NCBI GenBank assembly: GCA_964439015.1
Contig: CAYTMV010000108.1
Location: 1 to 5,010, forward strand
Reading direction: 5' to 3'
Length of the DNA: 5,010 nt
DNA from: Gemmobacter sp964439015
GTDB taxonomy: Bacteria > Pseudomonadota > Alphaproteobacteria > Rhodobacterales > Rhodobacteraceae
The notes beneath the pieces were generated by a model, which saw only the letters and a program-made list of their open reading frames with translations, did no database searches and had not been told where the DNA came from. How positions within the stretch are numbered: the stretch's first letter is position 1; each line of letters starts with the position of its first letter. Below, piece by piece: positions 4,910 to 5,010 of this stretch. The position numbers and the translations under genes are program-made.

Positions 4910-4934
4910 ACCGAACAGCACGCTGTTCAACGGT
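4910..4934 (+). other. Leader hairpin abutting tRNA-Phe
   Basis: GAACAGC (4913-4919) and GCTGTTC (4922-4928) are perfect inverted repeats; as RNA this would be at least 6 bp around CACG. ACC (4910-4912) can also pair with GGT (4932-4934) across a 3-base bulge, bringing the helix to the base directly before the mature tRNA 5' end. It may guide 5' processing (RNase P or RNase E). The role is inferred. Confidence 0.4.
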
Positions 4935-5010
4935 GCCCAGATAGCTCAGTTGGTAGAGCAGCGGATTGAAAATCCGCGTGTCGCTGGTTCGATTCCGGCT
5001 CTGGGCACCA
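4935..5010 (+). tRNA. tRNA-Phe (GAA)
   Basis: A complete 76-base cloverleaf decoding phenylalanine codons. Acceptor stem GCCCAGA (4935-4941) pairs with TCTGGGC (5000-5006); D-arm GCTC/GAGC (4944-4947, 4956-4959) encloses a loop with the GG of the D-loop; anticodon stem GCGGA/TCCGC (4961-4965, 4973-4977) flanks the loop TTGAAAA with anticodon GAA at 4968-4970; T-arm GCTGG/CCGGC (4983-4987, 4995-4999, one G-U pair) encloses TTCGATT. The discriminator is A and the CCA tail is encoded (5008-5010). No intron or mismatch is seen. It ends exactly at the window edge, so what follows, including any integrated element or terminator, is not visible. Confidence 0.98.

Noticed and set aside
4913..4928. 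GAAC...GTTC repeat considered as a LexA/SOS box
   Set aside because: Alphaproteobacterial LexA sites are direct repeats GTTC-N7-GTTC and the Gram-positive type is GAAC-N4-GTTC; here the half-sites are inverted with 8 bases between, and the location before a tRNA does not fit.
4935..5010. tRNA-Phe 3' end as an attachment site of an integrated element
   Set aside because: The tRNA ends at the window edge, no integrase or repeat of its 3' end is visible inside the window, so there is nothing to support integration.

Overview
The window is GC-rich, densely packed alphaproteobacterial chromosome. The protein sequences and gene order point to Rhodobacteraceae, probably Paracoccus or a close relative. 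This is judged from recalled family sequences, not from a search. All genes are on the + strand.

Layout: (1) 1-656 is the C-terminal half of hisD, with the active-site and metal-ligand residues of that half intact. (2) 718-1194 is a UPF0262 protein of unknown function. (3) 1197-1658 is a low-molecular-weight protein-tyrosine-phosphatase-like protein with an unusual P-loop. (4) 1744-2154 and 2151-2738 are a SnoaL/NTF2-like protein and a GNAT acetyltransferase joined by an ATGA overlap. They are preceded by the best Shine-Dalgarno sequence in the window, which is partly buried in a predicted hairpin. (5) 2831-4843 is a tightly coupled run of infA (IF-1), maf (nucleotide pyrophosphatase), a short RNase E/G-like protein and yacG (small zinc protein), each joined to the next by a 4-nt start/stop overlap. 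(6) 4935-5010 is a complete tRNA-Phe (anticodon GAA, CCA encoded). A promoter-like region and two perfect inverted repeats lie between yacG and this tRNA.

Functionally this is mostly housekeeping: histidine synthesis, translation initiation, nucleotide-pool sanitation, RNA processing and a tRNA. hisD, UPF0262, phosphatase, infA, maf and yacG form a neighbourhood I recall as common in alphaproteobacteria. Against that background the NTF2-like/GNAT pair looks like an accessory insertion between the phosphatase and infA.

I see no mobile element, CRISPR array, toxin-antitoxin pair or clearly new system. The points most worth a second look are the NTF2/GNAT pair and its leader, the short RNase E/G protein that stops where a zinc-link should begin while the overlapping next gene opens with a CPxC motif, the P-loop of the phosphatase, and the structured region ahead of tRNA-Phe.
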